DNA of 64,000 nucleotides from Ruegeria lacuscaerulensis (GTDB taxonomy: Bacteria > Pseudomonadota > Alphaproteobacteria > Rhodobacterales > Rhodobacteraceae), in assembly GCF_013034685.1 (NCBI RefSeq), contig NZ_WQGO01000005.1, positions 310,001-374,000 on the forward strand. The letters run 5' to 3'. Each line of letters begins with the position of its first letter. Within the stretch, counting starts at the first letter, position 1. The notes under the pieces were generated by a model that ran no database searches, was not told the origin of the DNA, and saw only the letters and a program-made list of their open reading frames with translations. Of this stretch, positions 1-8,224 are shown one piece after another. A program made the translations under genes and the position numbers.

Positions 1-169
1 GACCGTAATCGGTGATATCCCAGCCCAATCCCCGCGCGCGAATGCCATCGGCCCGAGCGCTGCGCATCTGTTCCGGCGACCATGTTGCGAAAGGAGGCAG
101 AACCGCACCAAAGGAATGAATGAACGCCTCGGCTGCGGATTTGATCTCGTTGATTTCGGAACGTTTCAT
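1..169 (-). CDS. D-lyxose ketol-isomerase family protein (partial, 3' end outside window)
   Basis: Only the first 56 codons are present; the gene runs off the left edge. The N-terminus (MKRSEINEIKSAAEAF, then LPPFATWSPEQ and GLGWDITDYG) matches my recollection of the cupin-type D-lyxose/D-mannose isomerase family (formerly DUF1498). These interconvert D-lyxose and D-xylulose, or mannose and fructose, in the cytoplasm. The ATG at 169 lies 17 nt after the fructokinase stop, with a GAAGG ribosome site, so it is probably the next gene of the same leftward operon. Its place beside fructokinase and glucokinase fits sugar isomerisation. Substrate is not determined. Confidence 0.7.
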   Translation of the reverse strand, partial: MKRSEINEIKSAAEAFIHSFGAVLPPFATWSPEQMRSARADGIRARGLGWDITDYG

Positions 170-186
170 CGGTTTGGCCTTCGTGG

Positions 187-1113
187 TCAGAGTTCGTGTG
201 CCCAGGGCGGATTCGCCCCGGCGCGGGATACGGTGACGGCGGCAACCTCGGCCCCTGTGCTTAGAGCGGATCGTATGGCACTGACGTCCACCGAGCGTAG
301 ACCGGATTTGGTCAACAAGCCGTCCGCGTCAAGCTGGGCCAGAACGCCCGCATTGAACGTGTCGCCCGCTCCGACTGTGTCGACCACCTGCACCTGTTTG
401 ACCGACACCGAGGTCTCGGACCCGTCGTGTAGATAGGCCGAGGCGCCCTCGCTGCCCTTGGTAATAATGACAACAGACGGTCCGGCTTCCAGCAGGGCAG
501 GGACTTTCTCGGTCAGGGATTCAGGTCCGGGGACGATCCAATTCAAGTCTTCGTCAGATACTTTTACGATGTCGGCCTGTTCGATCATGCGGTTCAGGCG
601 GGTGCGGTACCGGGTCTCATCCGCGATAAAGCCGGGGCGGATATTGGGGTCGAGCATCACAGCGCACGCGTCGGCATGTTGGTCCAACAAGGCCGCATAC
701 GCATCCGCACAAGGTTCGCAGGCCAGGCTGATACCACCGAAATAGAGCGCTGTGGTGCCGGGCAACTGCGCGGGCATATCCTCGGGCCGTAGCATCCGCC
801 CGGCCGAGTTTTCATCTAGAAAGCTGTAGCTGGCCTGTCCGTCCTTCAACTGCACAAAGGCCAGTGTCGATGGACGGTCCGAGCGGATGACATGAGTCTG
901 ATCCACGTGGCTGTCGGTCAGCGCGTCGGACAGTTGTGCCCCGAACATGTCGCTGGACAAGCCAGTCAGCATCCCAACCGACGCGCCCAGACGACCAAGC
1001 GCTATGGCGGTGTTGAAGATCGCTCCGCCTGAATGGGGGACAAAGCCCTGTGCCCCGTCGGTGGTTGGGGTGGGGATCATGTCGATCAGCGCTTCACCGC
1101 AGCACAGGATCAT
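187..1113 (-). CDS. PfkB-family carbohydrate kinase, probable fructokinase
   Basis: A 308-residue cytoplasmic ribokinase/PfkB-fold sugar kinase. The N-terminal signature CCGEALIDMIP and the C-terminal GAGDTF motif (anion hole and catalytic Asp, about residues 245-250) are intact, and the length is normal. The early GGAIFNTAIALGRLG stretch is the usual sugar-binding region. It lies 26 nt after the beta-glucosidase/glucokinase gene in the same operon. Next to alpha-glucosidase AglA, which in related operons hydrolyses sucrose, phosphorylation of released fructose is the likely job. Another ketose or ketoacid substrate remains possible. Confidence 0.85.
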   Translation of the reverse strand: MILCCGEALIDMIPTPTTDGAQGFVPHSGGAIFNTAIALGRLGASVGMLTGLSSDMFGAQLSDALTDSHVDQTHVIRSDRPSTLAFVQLKDGQASYSFLDENSAGRMLRPEDMPAQLPGTTALYFGGISLACEPCADAYAALLDQHADACAVMLDPNIRPGFIADETRYRTRLNRMIEQADIVKVSDEDLNWIVPGPESLTEKVPALLEAGPSVVIITKGSEGASAYLHDGSETSVSVKQVQVVDTVGAGDTFNAGVLAQLDADGLLTKSGLRSVDVSAIRSALSTGAEVAAVTVSRAGANPPWAHEL

Positions 1114-1139
1114 GCCGGGACCTTTCCAGTTTGGCCGCG

Positions 1140-3473
1140 TCAGGCCATCCGACGCGCGAGGGCACTTTTGCAGAAATTGTTAGCGCCAACAATGCCAAAT
1201 TCATCCTGTTCCGAGACATAGAGGTTCATCGACCGGCGTAGCTCACTGAACCGACCCCCGGCGTTGAAAGCGTCGCGGAAGGTGTCCTTGAACAGCCAAC
1301 GGTTCTTTTCGGCCACGCCGCCCACCAGAAAAACACCGCCCGCTGGCATCATGGTCACAGCCATATCGCCCATGACAGCCCCCAGATGAGTGGTGAACAT
1401 ATGGGCCGCGCGTACCGCATGAGGGTCGGTTTGGGCCAGCGCGTCTTGCAGGATATCCTTTGCGGGACGGGTTTCCGCGTTGGTTTGACCGGCTGCGAGT
1501 TGGATGGCTTGGTAGAGGATGGGCAGGCCGGTGCCGCTCAGGAACATCTCGGCCTCAAGGGTCAGCGAGTCGTCAAAGAAACACTCGGTCGCGACCTCGC
1601 GGGCGGCGCGAAATACTTCAACCTCGTCAGCGTGGCGCGGTGACAGGCCTACATGGCCGCCTTCGCCAGATGCCGTATGGTAGTGCCCCTCGGAATAGAG
1701 CAGCGACCCAACCCCAAGCCCGGTGCCCGGCCCAACGACCAAGCGAGTGCCGACCGGCGGGGTTTCCGCACCTTGCAAAACCTCGACGTCACCGGCCCTG
1801 ATTTCAGCCACAGACCACGCGGCTGCGGTGAAGTCATTGATCACAAAAGTATGTTGCGCGCCGGTCGCGCGTCCGATGTCGTCCTCGGACAAATCAAGCT
1901 GCGCGTTGGTCAGTCGGATCGTACCATCCCGCACAGGGCCCGCCCCGGCGGCGACAACCGCGCGGGGGTCGGTGCCAACTTCGTCGCGCAGGCTGTGAAA
2001 CGCTTCGAGCAGTTGCGGCAGCTGTCCCGTTGGGTATTTGCGCAGATCGGTGAGTCTCCCGTTTGAGATAACCCCCAATCGGGTGTTGGTCCCGCCGATA
2101 TCGGCCACCAGATTCCAGTGTTCATGCATGGCTCCGGCGGGTTGTGCTAAGGGGACAGAGACTTGTGCACCGGCGAGGGCAGTTTTCACCGCCTCAAAGG
2201 ACGCTTTGGGCGTCCGCCCCATCGTGTCGAAATCCACATCAACCAGACCAAAGCGCTTCTCGTAGCCAAGGGCCCATTCGTAGTTGTCCAGCAGCGACCA
2301 GATAAAATAGCCTTTGACGGGCACATCCTGATCCAACGCGTCTTTCACAGCGGCCCAATGCTGGTTGAGGTAGTCGATCCGGTCCTCATCTTGCCGGCGC
2401 TCAGAGCTGGCCATGCCATTTTCGGTCACATAGATCGGCAGATCGCCGGTATATTCACGAGCGGCCCGGGTCAGGAAACGTGTCAGGGCGGAAGGCTCAA
2501 TTTCCCACCCCATTTGCGTTTTGGGCAGGGGGCCAGGGACCTCTTGCAGGCTGGGCCAGGCGGAGTCGGCGGGCGCGATCAGTTTGCGGGTGTAGTAGTT
2601 CAGCCCGCACCAGTCCACGGGCGCGCCGATCGTGTCGAAATCATCCTGCCAGCCAGCGGGTAGATAGGGTTCCAACCCGTCCAGAACATTTTGCGGATAG
2701 GCTTTGTTGAATACGCCGCCCAGAAAGAAGCGGTTGTAGATACCGTCATACAAGTCAGCGGCTTTGCGCGCCTCGGCGCTGTCATCGGCGGGTTCGGCCC
2801 ATTCCAGATTGAACACCGCTCCCAAGTTGGACATGCCCAGACCACGCATCGCCTCGATCGCGCGGCCATGCGCCAGCAGAACATGATGCATCGCGCGAGC
2901 CGTCGCGCGGATATCGCGCAGGCCGGGGGCGTGGTGGCCGTCGAAATGGCTCAACCAGCTGACGCACCAGGGTTCGTTGATGGGGGCAACACTGAACATC
3001 CTGTCGCCGATGCGGCCCATAATGACCTCAGTGAAGTCGGCGAACCACCCAGCGATATCCCGATTTCGCCAGCCGCCCAGATCCGCTAGCGGCGAGGGCA
3101 GTTCCCAATGATAGAGCGTCGCACAGGGGCGAATGCCGCGTTCCAGCAGAGCATCGGCTAGTCGGTCGTAATAGTCCAACCCGGCTTGGTTCACCGCCCC
3201 ACGTCCTTCGGGCAGAACCCGGGCCCAGCTGGTTGAAAAGCGATAGCAATCAAAACCGGCTTCGCGCACCAGATCAAAGTCCTGATCGAAACGGTTGAGG
3301 TGATCGCAAGCGAGATCTCCGTTTTCGCACCGCACCACATTGCCGGGCGTGCGGGCAAAGGTGTCCCAATGGGTCTGACCTGCGCCACCCTGCGCGTGGC
3401 CTTCGATCTGATAGGCAGAGGTTGCGACACCAAAGAGGAAATCTTTGGGGAAATCAGCGCGGGTATATTTCAT
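1140..3473 (-). CDS. Fused GH1 beta-glucosidase / ROK-independent glucokinase
   Basis: A single 777-residue reading frame joins two complete enzymes. Residues 1-440 are a GH1 beta-glucosidase with acid/base E167 in INEPW and nucleophile E351 in YVTENG. Residues 449-777 are a Glk-type glucokinase beginning MHEHWNLVADIGGTNTRLG, with the GEGGHVG motif and a C-terminal FLVGGVAEKN stretch. The roughly 10-residue joint is Ala/Pro-rich. In most genomes these are separate proteins, so the frame couples beta-glucoside hydrolysis to glucose phosphorylation. A GGAG lies 2 nt before the internal ATG (2129), so a free glucokinase could also be made. The gene starts 2 nt after the aglR stop, suggesting co-transcription and translational coupling. 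Confidence 0.88.
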   Translation of the reverse strand: MKYTRADFPKDFLFGVATSAYQIEGHAQGGAGQTHWDTFARTPGNVVRCENGDLACDHLNRFDQDFDLVREAGFDCYRFSTSWARVLPEGRGAVNQAGLDYYDRLADALLERGIRPCATLYHWELPSPLADLGGWRNRDIAGWFADFTEVIMGRIGDRMFSVAPINEPWCVSWLSHFDGHHAPGLRDIRATARAMHHVLLAHGRAIEAMRGLGMSNLGAVFNLEWAEPADDSAEARKAADLYDGIYNRFFLGGVFNKAYPQNVLDGLEPYLPAGWQDDFDTIGAPVDWCGLNYYTRKLIAPADSAWPSLQEVPGPLPKTQMGWEIEPSALTRFLTRAAREYTGDLPIYVTENGMASSERRQDEDRIDYLNQHWAAVKDALDQDVPVKGYFIWSLLDNYEWALGYEKRFGLVDVDFDTMGRTPKASFEAVKTALAGAQVSVPLAQPAGAMHEHWNLVADIGGTNTRLGVISNGRLTDLRKYPTGQLPQLLEAFHSLRDEVGTDPRAVVAAGAGPVRDGTIRLTNAQLDLSEDDIGRATGAQHTFVINDFTAAAWSVAEIRAGDVEVLQGAETPPVGTRLVVGPGTGLGVGSLLYSEGHYHTASGEGGHVGLSPRHADEVEVFRAAREVATECFFDDSLTLEAEMFLSGTGLPILYQAIQLAAGQTNAETRPAKDILQDALAQTDPHAVRAAHMFTTHLGAVMGDMAVTMMPAGGVFLVGGVAEKNRWLFKDTFRDAFNAGGRFSELRRSMNLYVSEQDEFGIVGANNFCKSALARRMA

Positions 3474-3475
3474 GT

Positions 3476-4507
3476 TCAGAACCTGTCAGGAGCGGGGCCG
3501 GTCGAGCCGCCAACTACCAGTTCGGCCTCCAGCAATCTAGTTTTAACCGGGTCCTCCGGTGATTTGATCCGGTCGATCAACATTTCGGCGGCGATTTCCC
3601 CAGCCTGCCGGACCGAGGATCGCGTTGCTGTAAAGATCGGCACGTCTTGTCCATTCTTGAGATAGGACAGGTCGTCATCATGGGCGATAACCGATACATC
3701 GCGCCCCAATTTCAGCCCAGCCTCATTCAAAGCGCGTCGCACCCCGATGGCAGATATCATTGACGAGACCAATATGGCCGTAGGGGGGTTGTCCAGCTGC
3801 AGCATGTCGCGGGCTTCGTGATGGCCGTAAACCTCGGTCATTTCGGCGCTGCGCATCAGAGCGGGTTCGGGTGTCAGATTGGCTTCTTGCAGAGCCTGCA
3901 GATATCCTTCGCGCCGACGTTGGGCGAAATCCATATCCTCTAACCCATTGATCAGCGCGATACGTTTGTGCCCGAGATCAATCAAAAACCGGGTCGCCCT
4001 CAGGAATGAGCTTTTGTTGTTCACATCGACCCAGTCATAAGGCACCTCGATCCCGGTCGAGCGGCCATGGACGATGAACGGAACTGCCATGCGGGTCAAA
4101 ACCTCGATCCGGTGTTCGTTGACCTTGGGGCCTTGCAGAACGACCCCGTCGACAGCGCCGCGTTGGAAGAGGTCCCGATAGGTGCGTTCGATCGAGGTAT
4201 CGTCGGCATTGGTGAACATCATGTCATAGCCATGCGCGCCATAGGTCCGAGCGGCTCCGGCGACAAAATCCCCGAAGATCGGGTTGACCATTTCATGTTG
4301 CGAGGAACTGGGGATCACGTGCCCGATCACCATAGAACGCCCCGTGGCCAGCCCTTTGGCGCGGCTGTTCGGGCGATAGCCGTGTTTGGTCGCCGCAGCC
4401 TGAACCCGCTCTCGCGTGGCCTCGTTCACCTCAGGGTATCCGTTCAGCGCGCGACTGACCGTTGTCTGCGAAAGACCAAGGATTTCTGAGAGCTGCTTTA
4501 GGTTCAT
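3476..4507 (-). CDS. aglR: LacI-family repressor of the alpha-glucoside operon
   Basis: A 343-residue LacI/GalR regulator. The N-terminal helix-turn-helix plus hinge helix is clear (LKQLSEILGLSQTTVSRALN, residues 3-22, then PEVNEATRERV), followed by a periplasmic-binding-protein-like sugar-sensing domain. It is divergent from aglEFGAK and heads the leftward glycosidase/kinase operon. Imperfect and perfect copies of one palindrome lie just upstream of aglR and in the aglE promoter, so it probably represses both directions and itself. The inducer is likely an alpha-glucoside such as sucrose, maltose or trehalose, by analogy with the rhizobial agl system. Confidence 0.9.
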   Translation of the reverse strand: MNLKQLSEILGLSQTTVSRALNGYPEVNEATRERVQAAATKHGYRPNSRAKGLATGRSMVIGHVIPSSSQHEMVNPIFGDFVAGAARTYGAHGYDMMFTNADDTSIERTYRDLFQRGAVDGVVLQGPKVNEHRIEVLTRMAVPFIVHGRSTGIEVPYDWVDVNNKSSFLRATRFLIDLGHKRIALINGLEDMDFAQRRREGYLQALQEANLTPEPALMRSAEMTEVYGHHEARDMLQLDNPPTAILVSSMISAIGVRRALNEAGLKLGRDVSVIAHDDDLSYLKNGQDVPIFTATRSSVRQAGEIAAEMLIDRIKSPEDPVKTRLLEAELVVGGSTGPAPDRF

Positions 4508-4512
4508 TTAGC

Positions 4513-4529
4513 TTCAAAGCGCCTTCAAA
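4513..4529. promoter_or_regulatory. Imperfect LacI-type operator upstream of aglR
   Basis: TTCAAAGCGCCTTCAAA lies 6-22 nt upstream of the aglR start codon. It shares TTCAAAGCGC with the perfect palindrome at 4666-4681, so it is probably a weaker AglR site for autoregulation. Confidence 0.6.
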
Positions 4530-4628
4530 TTAGTGGCAAAACTTTTGTGGGTGGGTTTTCCCATTGGGTCAACCTGTTTCTACATTCCGTGTGTTTTATT
4601 AATTTTTTGACGAATTTCAAACCTAATA

Positions 4629-4657
4629 TTGACAGAACTTGAATGTTAGCGGATAAA
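4629..4657 (+). promoter_or_regulatory. Sigma-70-type promoter of aglEFGAK
   Basis: A perfect -35 (TTGACA, 4629-4634), 17-nt spacer and -10-like GATAAA (4652-4657). Predicted transcription start is near 4664, immediately before or inside the palindromic operator, as expected for repression by AglR. Confidence 0.65.
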
Positions 4658-4665
4658 ACCCGTCA

Positions 4666-4681
4666 TTCAAAGCGCTTTGAA
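4666..4681. promoter_or_regulatory. Perfect 16-bp LacI-type operator of aglE
   Basis: TTCAAAGCGCTTTGAA is a perfect palindrome with the central CG typical of LacI/GalR operators. It overlaps the expected transcription start of the aglE promoter. The likely ligand is AglR, encoded next door. Confidence 0.75.
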
Positions 4682-4722
4682 AACTGAGTCTCACGGGCGC
4701 GACAGAGTTGGGAGGAGAATTC

Positions 4723-5991
4723 ATGAAACACTCGCTTTACGCAGGCGCGGCAACGTTCGCCCTGATGGCGGGCGCGGCGCATGCCGACAAGGTCACGGTG
4801 TTTGGCCCCTGGTTGGGGCCGGATCAGGAAAATGTCGAAAAGGTGCTGGACGGCTTTGCTGCCGCGACCGGGCATGAGTACGCCTATGTCGGCTCGGATA
4901 GTTTCGAACAGCAGATCCGCATCGACGCGGAAGCAGGATCTGCCCCTAACGTTGCGGTGTTCCCGCAGCCCGGTCTGGCAGCGGATATGGCCAAATCCGG
5001 CTTTCTGACGCCTTTGGCAGATGGCACATCCGATTGGATTCGCGACAATTACGCTGCGGGTCAATCCTGGGTCGATCTGGGGACATATGCAGGCCCGGAC
5101 GGGGCTGATAACCTTTACGGGTTTTTCTACAAGGTCGATGTGAAATCACTGGTCTGGTATGTTCCCGAGAACTTCGAGGACGCCGGGTACGAAGTGCCGA
5201 CCACGATGGAGGAACTCAAAGCTCTGACGGACCAGATCGTCGCGGATGGCGAGACGCCTTGGTGTATCGGTCTGGGGTCTGGCGGAGCGACCGGCTGGCC
5301 CGCGACCGACTGGGTCGAGGACATGATGCTGCGCACGCAATCGCCCGCAGATTATGACGCCTGGGTCGCAAATGAAATGAAATTCAATGACCCAAAGGTC
5401 ATCGCGGCCATCGAAGAATTCGGAGCCTTCGCCCGCAACGACGACTATGTCGCTGGTGGGGCAGGGGCTGTGGCCACGACCGATTTCCGCGACAGTCCCA
5501 AAGGCATGTTCAGCTCTCCGCCGCAATGCTATCTGCACCGTCAGGCCTCGTTCATTCCGGCATTTTTCCCGGAAGGTACGGTCGTGGGTGAAGATGCGGA
5601 TTTCTTCTACTTCCCGGCCTATGAAAGCAAGGACTTGGGCAGCCCGGTTCTGGGTGCGGGCACGCTTTGGGCGATCACCAATGACAGCCCCGGCGCTCAT
5701 GCTTTGATCGAGTATCTGCAGACCCCCGAAGCGCACGAGACCTGGATGCAATTGACCGGGTTCCTGACACCGCATAAGGGCGTTGATACCTCGCTTTTCT
5801 CGGACCCGACGTTGAAGAAGATGAACGACATCCTTCTAGGTGCGACCACCTTCCGGTTTGACGGGTCTGACCTAATGCCCGGCGGTGTTGGCGCAGGGAC
5901 GTTCTGGACCGGCATGGTCGACTATGCTGGCGGGGCCTCGGCGGAAGAGGTTGCCAACGAAATCCAATCCTCCTGGGACGCGCTGGACTAA
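4723..5991 (+). CDS. aglE: Alpha-glucoside ABC transporter, periplasmic binding protein
   Basis: A 422-residue family-1 extracellular solute-binding protein. An N-terminal signal peptide (MKHSLYAGAATFALMAGAAHA) is followed by a mature domain that captures the sugar for the AglF/AglG permease. I chose the ATG at 4723 because a strong GGAGG sits 8 nt upstream; the in-frame TTG at 4708 would put that site inside the gene. First gene of aglEFGAK, directly under the AglR operator. A 9-bp hairpin follows it. In rhizobia the orthologous system imports sucrose, maltose and trehalose; the exact ligand here is inferred. Confidence 0.9.
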   Translation: MKHSLYAGAATFALMAGAAHADKVTVFGPWLGPDQENVEKVLDGFAAATGHEYAYVGSDSFEQQIRIDAEAGSAPNVAVFPQPGLAADMAKSGFLTPLADGTSDWIRDNYAAGQSWVDLGTYAGPDGADNLYGFFYKVDVKSLVWYVPENFEDAGYEVPTTMEELKALTDQIVADGETPWCIGLGSGGATGWPATDWVEDMMLRTQSPADYDAWVANEMKFNDPKVIAAIEEFGAFARNDDYVAGGAGAVATTDFRDSPKGMFSSPPQCYLHRQASFIPAFFPEGTVVGEDADFFYFPAYESKDLGSPVLGAGTLWAITNDSPGAHALIEYLQTPEAHETWMQLTGFLTPHKGVDTSLFSDPTLKKMNDILLGATTFRFDGSDLMPGGVGAGTFWTGMVDYAGGASAEEVANEIQSSWDALD

Positions 5992-6004
5992 GCGTTCCTG
6001 ATCG

Positions 6005-6028
6005 GGCAACCCGCCAGTCCGGGTTGCC
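6005..6028 (+). other. Intercistronic stem-loop after aglE
   Basis: GGCAACCCG (6005-6013) pairs perfectly with CGGGTTGCC (6020-6028) around a 6-nt loop. It has no T-tract and sits between binding-protein and permease genes, so it is more likely an mRNA-stabilising or partial-attenuation element than a full terminator. Confidence 0.65.
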
Positions 6029-6054
6029 TGCCACCGTCGCAAGGGAGACGCGGC

Positions 6055-7062
6055 ATGCATCCGGCATTACAGGGCCTGCTGACCATCGCCATCGGCGTGT
6101 CAGGGTGTGTGGGCTATTTCTACCTCTCCAACCAATTTCTGGACAAAGTGCTGTTCCCGGCGCGCGGCCCGAATGCAGGGCGCAATATCAACCGCGCCAA
6201 CATGATCCGTCCGTGGTTGTTTCTGTTCCCGGCGTTGGCGGCGTTGGGTCTGTATCTGGCCTATCCGGTGGTCGAAACGCTGCGCTTGTCCCTTACGGAT
6301 CGGGTACCCGGTGGGGGCTATGAATGGGTGGGCCTGGAAAACTACATCCAGATGGCGAATGAGCCCAAATTCTGGGAAGCCATGCGCAACAACATGTTCT
6401 GGTTAATCATCGTGCCGGCGATGTCCACCGCTTTGGGTCTTTTGGTTGCGCAACTGACCGACCGCATTCGTTGGGGCAATATCGCCAAGTCGCTGATCTT
6501 CATGCCGATGGCGATTTCTTTTGTGGGTGCATCGGTGATCTGGAAGCTGGTCTATGACACTCGCCCGGCCGAACAGGATCAGATCGGGATGCTGAACGCG
6601 CTTTATATCTTCTTTGGCGGGACCGAGCCGCAAACTTGGCTGACCATCCCGTTCTGGAACAGTTTCTTCCTGATGGTCGTGCTGATTTGGATTCAGACCG
6701 GCTTTGCCATGGTGATCCTGTCCGCGGCCTTGCGTGGCATCCCCGAGGAAACCATCGAGGCCGCCATTCTGGACGGCGCCAACCCGTTCCAGATTTTCTT
6801 CCGCATCAAGGTGCCGCAGATCAAGACCACAATTCTAGTCGTATGGACCACGATCACGATCACCGTGCTCAAGGTCTTTGACATCGTCTTTGCCATGACC
6901 AACGGCCAGTGGGAGACACAGGTTCTGGCCAACTACATGTATGACAAGCTGTTCCGCGCCAATGACTGGGGTGTGGGGTCGGCCTCGGCCATGGTGATCA
7001 TGCTGCTGGTCACTCCGATCCTGATCTGGAACGTGCGCAACGCGCGCAAAGAGATGGAGTGA
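6055..7062 (+). CDS. aglF: Alpha-glucoside ABC transporter permease
   Basis: A 335-residue inner-membrane permease of the MalF type. Hydrophobic segments include the N-terminus (about residues 5-25) and the WLFLFPALAALGLYLAYPVV stretch. The cytoplasmic EAA loop that contacts the ATPase is visible as EETIEAAILDGANPFQIFFRIKVP. The start at 6055 has a GGGAGAC ribosome site. It follows aglE and lies 4 nt before aglG. With AglG and AglK it should form the import channel for alpha-glucosides delivered by AglE. Confidence 0.9.
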   Translation: MHPALQGLLTIAIGVSGCVGYFYLSNQFLDKVLFPARGPNAGRNINRANMIRPWLFLFPALAALGLYLAYPVVETLRLSLTDRVPGGGYEWVGLENYIQMANEPKFWEAMRNNMFWLIIVPAMSTALGLLVAQLTDRIRWGNIAKSLIFMPMAISFVGASVIWKLVYDTRPAEQDQIGMLNALYIFFGGTEPQTWLTIPFWNSFFLMVVLIWIQTGFAMVILSAALRGIPEETIEAAILDGANPFQIFFRIKVPQIKTTILVVWTTITITVLKVFDIVFAMTNGQWETQVLANYMYDKLFRANDWGVGSASAMVIMLLVTPILIWNVRNARKEME

Positions 7063-7066
7063 GGCC

Positions 7067-8215
7067 ATGAGCGATATTGCAGGAACCAAACCGGCGCTGC
7101 GCTGGGTCGTCCATGCCTCGGTCACATTTCTGGTCGTGCTTTGGGTGGTGCCAACACTGGGGCTGTTGATCTCGTCCTTTCGCACGGCCGATCAGATTGC
7201 CACAAGCGGCTGGTGGAAATCTCTCTTCCCGTCCGAACAGAATCTGACTTTGCGGTCTGCAGCGCCGGACACACAGGTTCTGGAAAACGGGGTTTACGTG
7301 ATCGAAGGCAACCTGTTTGACGCGGGCACAACGGCTACGATCTCTCAATGGGGTGTCAGCTCTCGGGCCGTGGATGCGTTTGTTACGGGTGATACCGCTG
7401 AGCTGCGCCGGGGTGGTACGATCACTGTGGACGCGCAGGGCAACTACAGGATGGAGAATTCGGAAGAATTTACCGGCAGCCGAGGTGCCCGTGTATTCGT
7501 GACCGCAGAATTGCCGCCCGAGTTCACGTTGGCCAATTACCACAAGGTTTTGTTGGCCGAAGATTCCTCTGACAGCATGGGGCGGGCGTTCTTCAATACT
7601 CTGACTGTGACCATCCCTGCGACAATCATTCCGATCTTGGTGGCCGCCTTTGCGGCCTACGCATTGGCGTGGATGGATTTCCCCGGCCGCGCCCTGCTGA
7701 TTGCTGCCGTAGTTGGATTGTTGGTGGTACCGTTGCAACTGGCGCTGATCCCACTTTTGAAATTCCACCTCAATATCGGGATCGGGAAAGGCTATCTTGG
7801 GGTTTGGATGGCCCATACCGGGTTCGGGATGCCGCTGGCGATCTACCTGCTGCGCAACTACATGGCTGGCCTTCCCCGAGACCTGATCGAAAACGCGCGG
7901 GTCGACGGAGCGACCGAGTTTCAGATCTTCACCAAACTGATCCTGCCGCTGAGTTTCCCGGCGCTGGCCTCTTTCGCGATCTTCCAGTTCCTGTGGACTT
8001 GGAATGATCTGCTGGTCGCCAAGGTCTTTTTGATCGACGCGTCGGGTCAGACCACCGTCATGACCAACCAGATTGTCGAGTTGCTGGGCACGCGGGGCGG
8101 CAACTGGGAAATTCTGGCCACGGCGGCGTTCGTGTCGATCGCCGTGCCGCTGATCGTTTTCTTCGCAATGCAAAAATATCTGGTCCGGGGCCTGCTGGCC
8201 GGATCCGTCAAATAG
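7067..8215 (+). CDS. aglG: Alpha-glucoside ABC transporter permease with large periplasmic insert
   Basis: A 382-residue MalG-type permease, longer than the usual 280 residues. Between the first membrane segment (about residues 18-38) and the transporter core lies a roughly 120-residue extracytoplasmic insert rich in Thr/Asp. Rhizobial AglG carries a comparable insert, so this looks like a family trait. The EAA loop (NARVDGATEFQIFTKLILP) and later membrane segments are intact. It starts 4 nt after aglF and ends 9 nt before aglA. It pairs with AglF. Confidence 0.9.
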   Translation: MSDIAGTKPALRWVVHASVTFLVVLWVVPTLGLLISSFRTADQIATSGWWKSLFPSEQNLTLRSAAPDTQVLENGVYVIEGNLFDAGTTATISQWGVSSRAVDAFVTGDTAELRRGGTITVDAQGNYRMENSEEFTGSRGARVFVTAELPPEFTLANYHKVLLAEDSSDSMGRAFFNTLTVTIPATIIPILVAAFAAYALAWMDFPGRALLIAAVVGLLVVPLQLALIPLLKFHLNIGIGKGYLGVWMAHTGFGMPLAIYLLRNYMAGLPRDLIENARVDGATEFQIFTKLILPLSFPALASFAIFQFLWTWNDLLVAKVFLIDASGQTTVMTNQIVELLGTRGGNWEILATAAFVSIAVPLIVFFAMQKYLVRGLLAGSVK

Positions 8216-8224
8216 AGGCTTCTG

